DNA from: Candidatus Poseidoniales archaeon
GTDB taxonomy: Archaea > Thermoplasmatota > Poseidoniia > Poseidoniales > Thalassarchaeaceae
DNA: 6,716 nucleotides
Direction: 5' to 3'
Assembly (NCBI GenBank): GCA_022447885.1
Contig: JAKUTA010000010.1
Coordinates: 1-6,716 of the forward strand
The number at the start of each line of letters is the position of its first letter. Position 1 is the stretch's first letter. Positions 6,264 through 6,716 of the stretch are shown in pieces. Under the pieces are notes generated by a model that was given only the letters and a program-made list of their open reading frames with translations, made no database searches and was not told where the DNA came from. The position numbers were made by a program, and so were the translations under genes.

Positions 6264-6716
6264 TCAGTTCTCGAATGCTGCACGACCCCAGCGTCTGCTG
6301 AGCATCAACTGGAAGGCGAGCCCGAGAATGGTGATCGCCGCACTCACCAGCAGGATGCCCTTCAGTCCGCGAGCGGGGTCTGGATTGTCGTCCACCTCGA
6401 CCAGTACCGCCGTCGTGGCGTTCAACCCCTGTTCGCGAACCTGCTCCCCCCAGTTCTCGTAGATGGTCATGTCACCTTGTGTGAACGACAGCAGGAACAG
6501 GCCGAGCAGGGGGACGATGGTACCGAGGTAGAACCAACCCATGATCGAGACATCGAAGATCGCCTTGTTGGGGCGCAGCCCCATCAGGAAGGCGGTCAGG
6601 CTGACGATGTAGACGGAGTTCGCCAGCATCACGATGAGCGCCGCGGGCAGCGCCCACACCTGATCGAGCATCACCCCCATGGCGATCAGGAACAGCACTG
6701 AGATCCACGTCGTGAT
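6264..6716 (-). CDS. Unrecognised multi-pass membrane protein, C-terminal fragment
   Basis: This is the C-terminal 150 residues of a membrane protein whose start lies beyond the right edge; the frame is open to 6716. Four hydrophobic segments are visible, at about residues 1-17, 20-47, 53-78 and 119-139. Between the last two is a polar loop of about 40 residues with an Asn-Ala-Thr sequon at 99, probably on the outer face. The protein ends in a short basic tail with SRRWGR. I recognise no catalytic motif and no family. It points the same way as the filament operon, but a 104-base gap with a likely promoter separates them, so it is probably the end of a separate transcription unit. It could be a transporter fragment or an accessory membrane protein; the sequence does not decide. 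Confidence 0.75.
   Translation of the reverse strand: MTTWISVLFLIAMGVMLDQVWALPAALIVMLANSVYIVSLTAFLMGLRPNKAIFDVSIMGWFYLGTIVPLLGLFLLSFTQGDMTIYENWGEQVREQGLNATTAVLVEVDDNPDPARGLKGILLVSAAITILGLAFQLMLSRRWGRAAFEN

Noticed and set aside
1..6716. CRISPR arrays, tRNA genes, insertion sequences or attachment sites
   Set aside because: Reading both strands I found no regularly spaced repeats, no cloverleaf with conserved T-loop, no transposase motifs and no paired direct repeats flanking any gene.

Overview
The window most likely comes from an archaeon. The main evidence is an ATPase of the archaeal FlaI/GspE branch, with a C-terminal region typical of archaeal rather than bacterial TadA proteins, and a pair of archaeal FlaJ/TadC-type platform proteins. 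The sequence is moderately GC-rich and several genes carry strong Shine-Dalgarno sequences. Together this would fit a marine euryarchaeote such as Marine Group II (Poseidoniales). That name is an inference from the general look of the genes; no taxonomic marker lies in the window.

Layout. Positions 2-949 (+) hold the C-terminal part of an AlkB-like membrane di-iron monooxygenase that enters from the left edge. It converges on a five-gene minus-strand operon at 978-6159. Read in the direction of transcription, the operon encodes a FlaI/TadA-like ATPase, a short T2SSF platform protein, a longer T2SSF platform protein with an approximately 200-residue extracytoplasmic domain, and two small single-pass proteins that resemble pilins or TadE/TadF pseudopilins. 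A 104-bp leader or promoter region (6160-6263) holds a perfect 8-bp inverted repeat, and a third copy of its half-site lies between the ATPase Shine-Dalgarno and start codon. Beyond it, on the same strand, is the C-terminal part of an unrecognised multi-pass membrane protein that runs off the right edge. No gene-free stretch exceeds 300 bases, and I saw no tRNA, rRNA, insertion sequence or CRISPR array.

How the genes fit together. The ATPase would power a two-subunit membrane platform that pulls small pilin-like subunits out of the membrane into a surface filament or pseudopilus. One ATPase, two platform proteins and two small pilin-like proteins, all tightly packed, is the core layout of Tad and of archaeal Epd-like pili. 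It is not an archaellum layout, since no archaellin or FlaCDEFGH-type gene is present. No prepilin peptidase is in the window. The most unusual points are the enlarged, Cys-containing outer domains in both platform proteins and the repeat-based leader. The AlkB-like gene is transcribed separately and there is no evidence that it is functionally linked to the operon.
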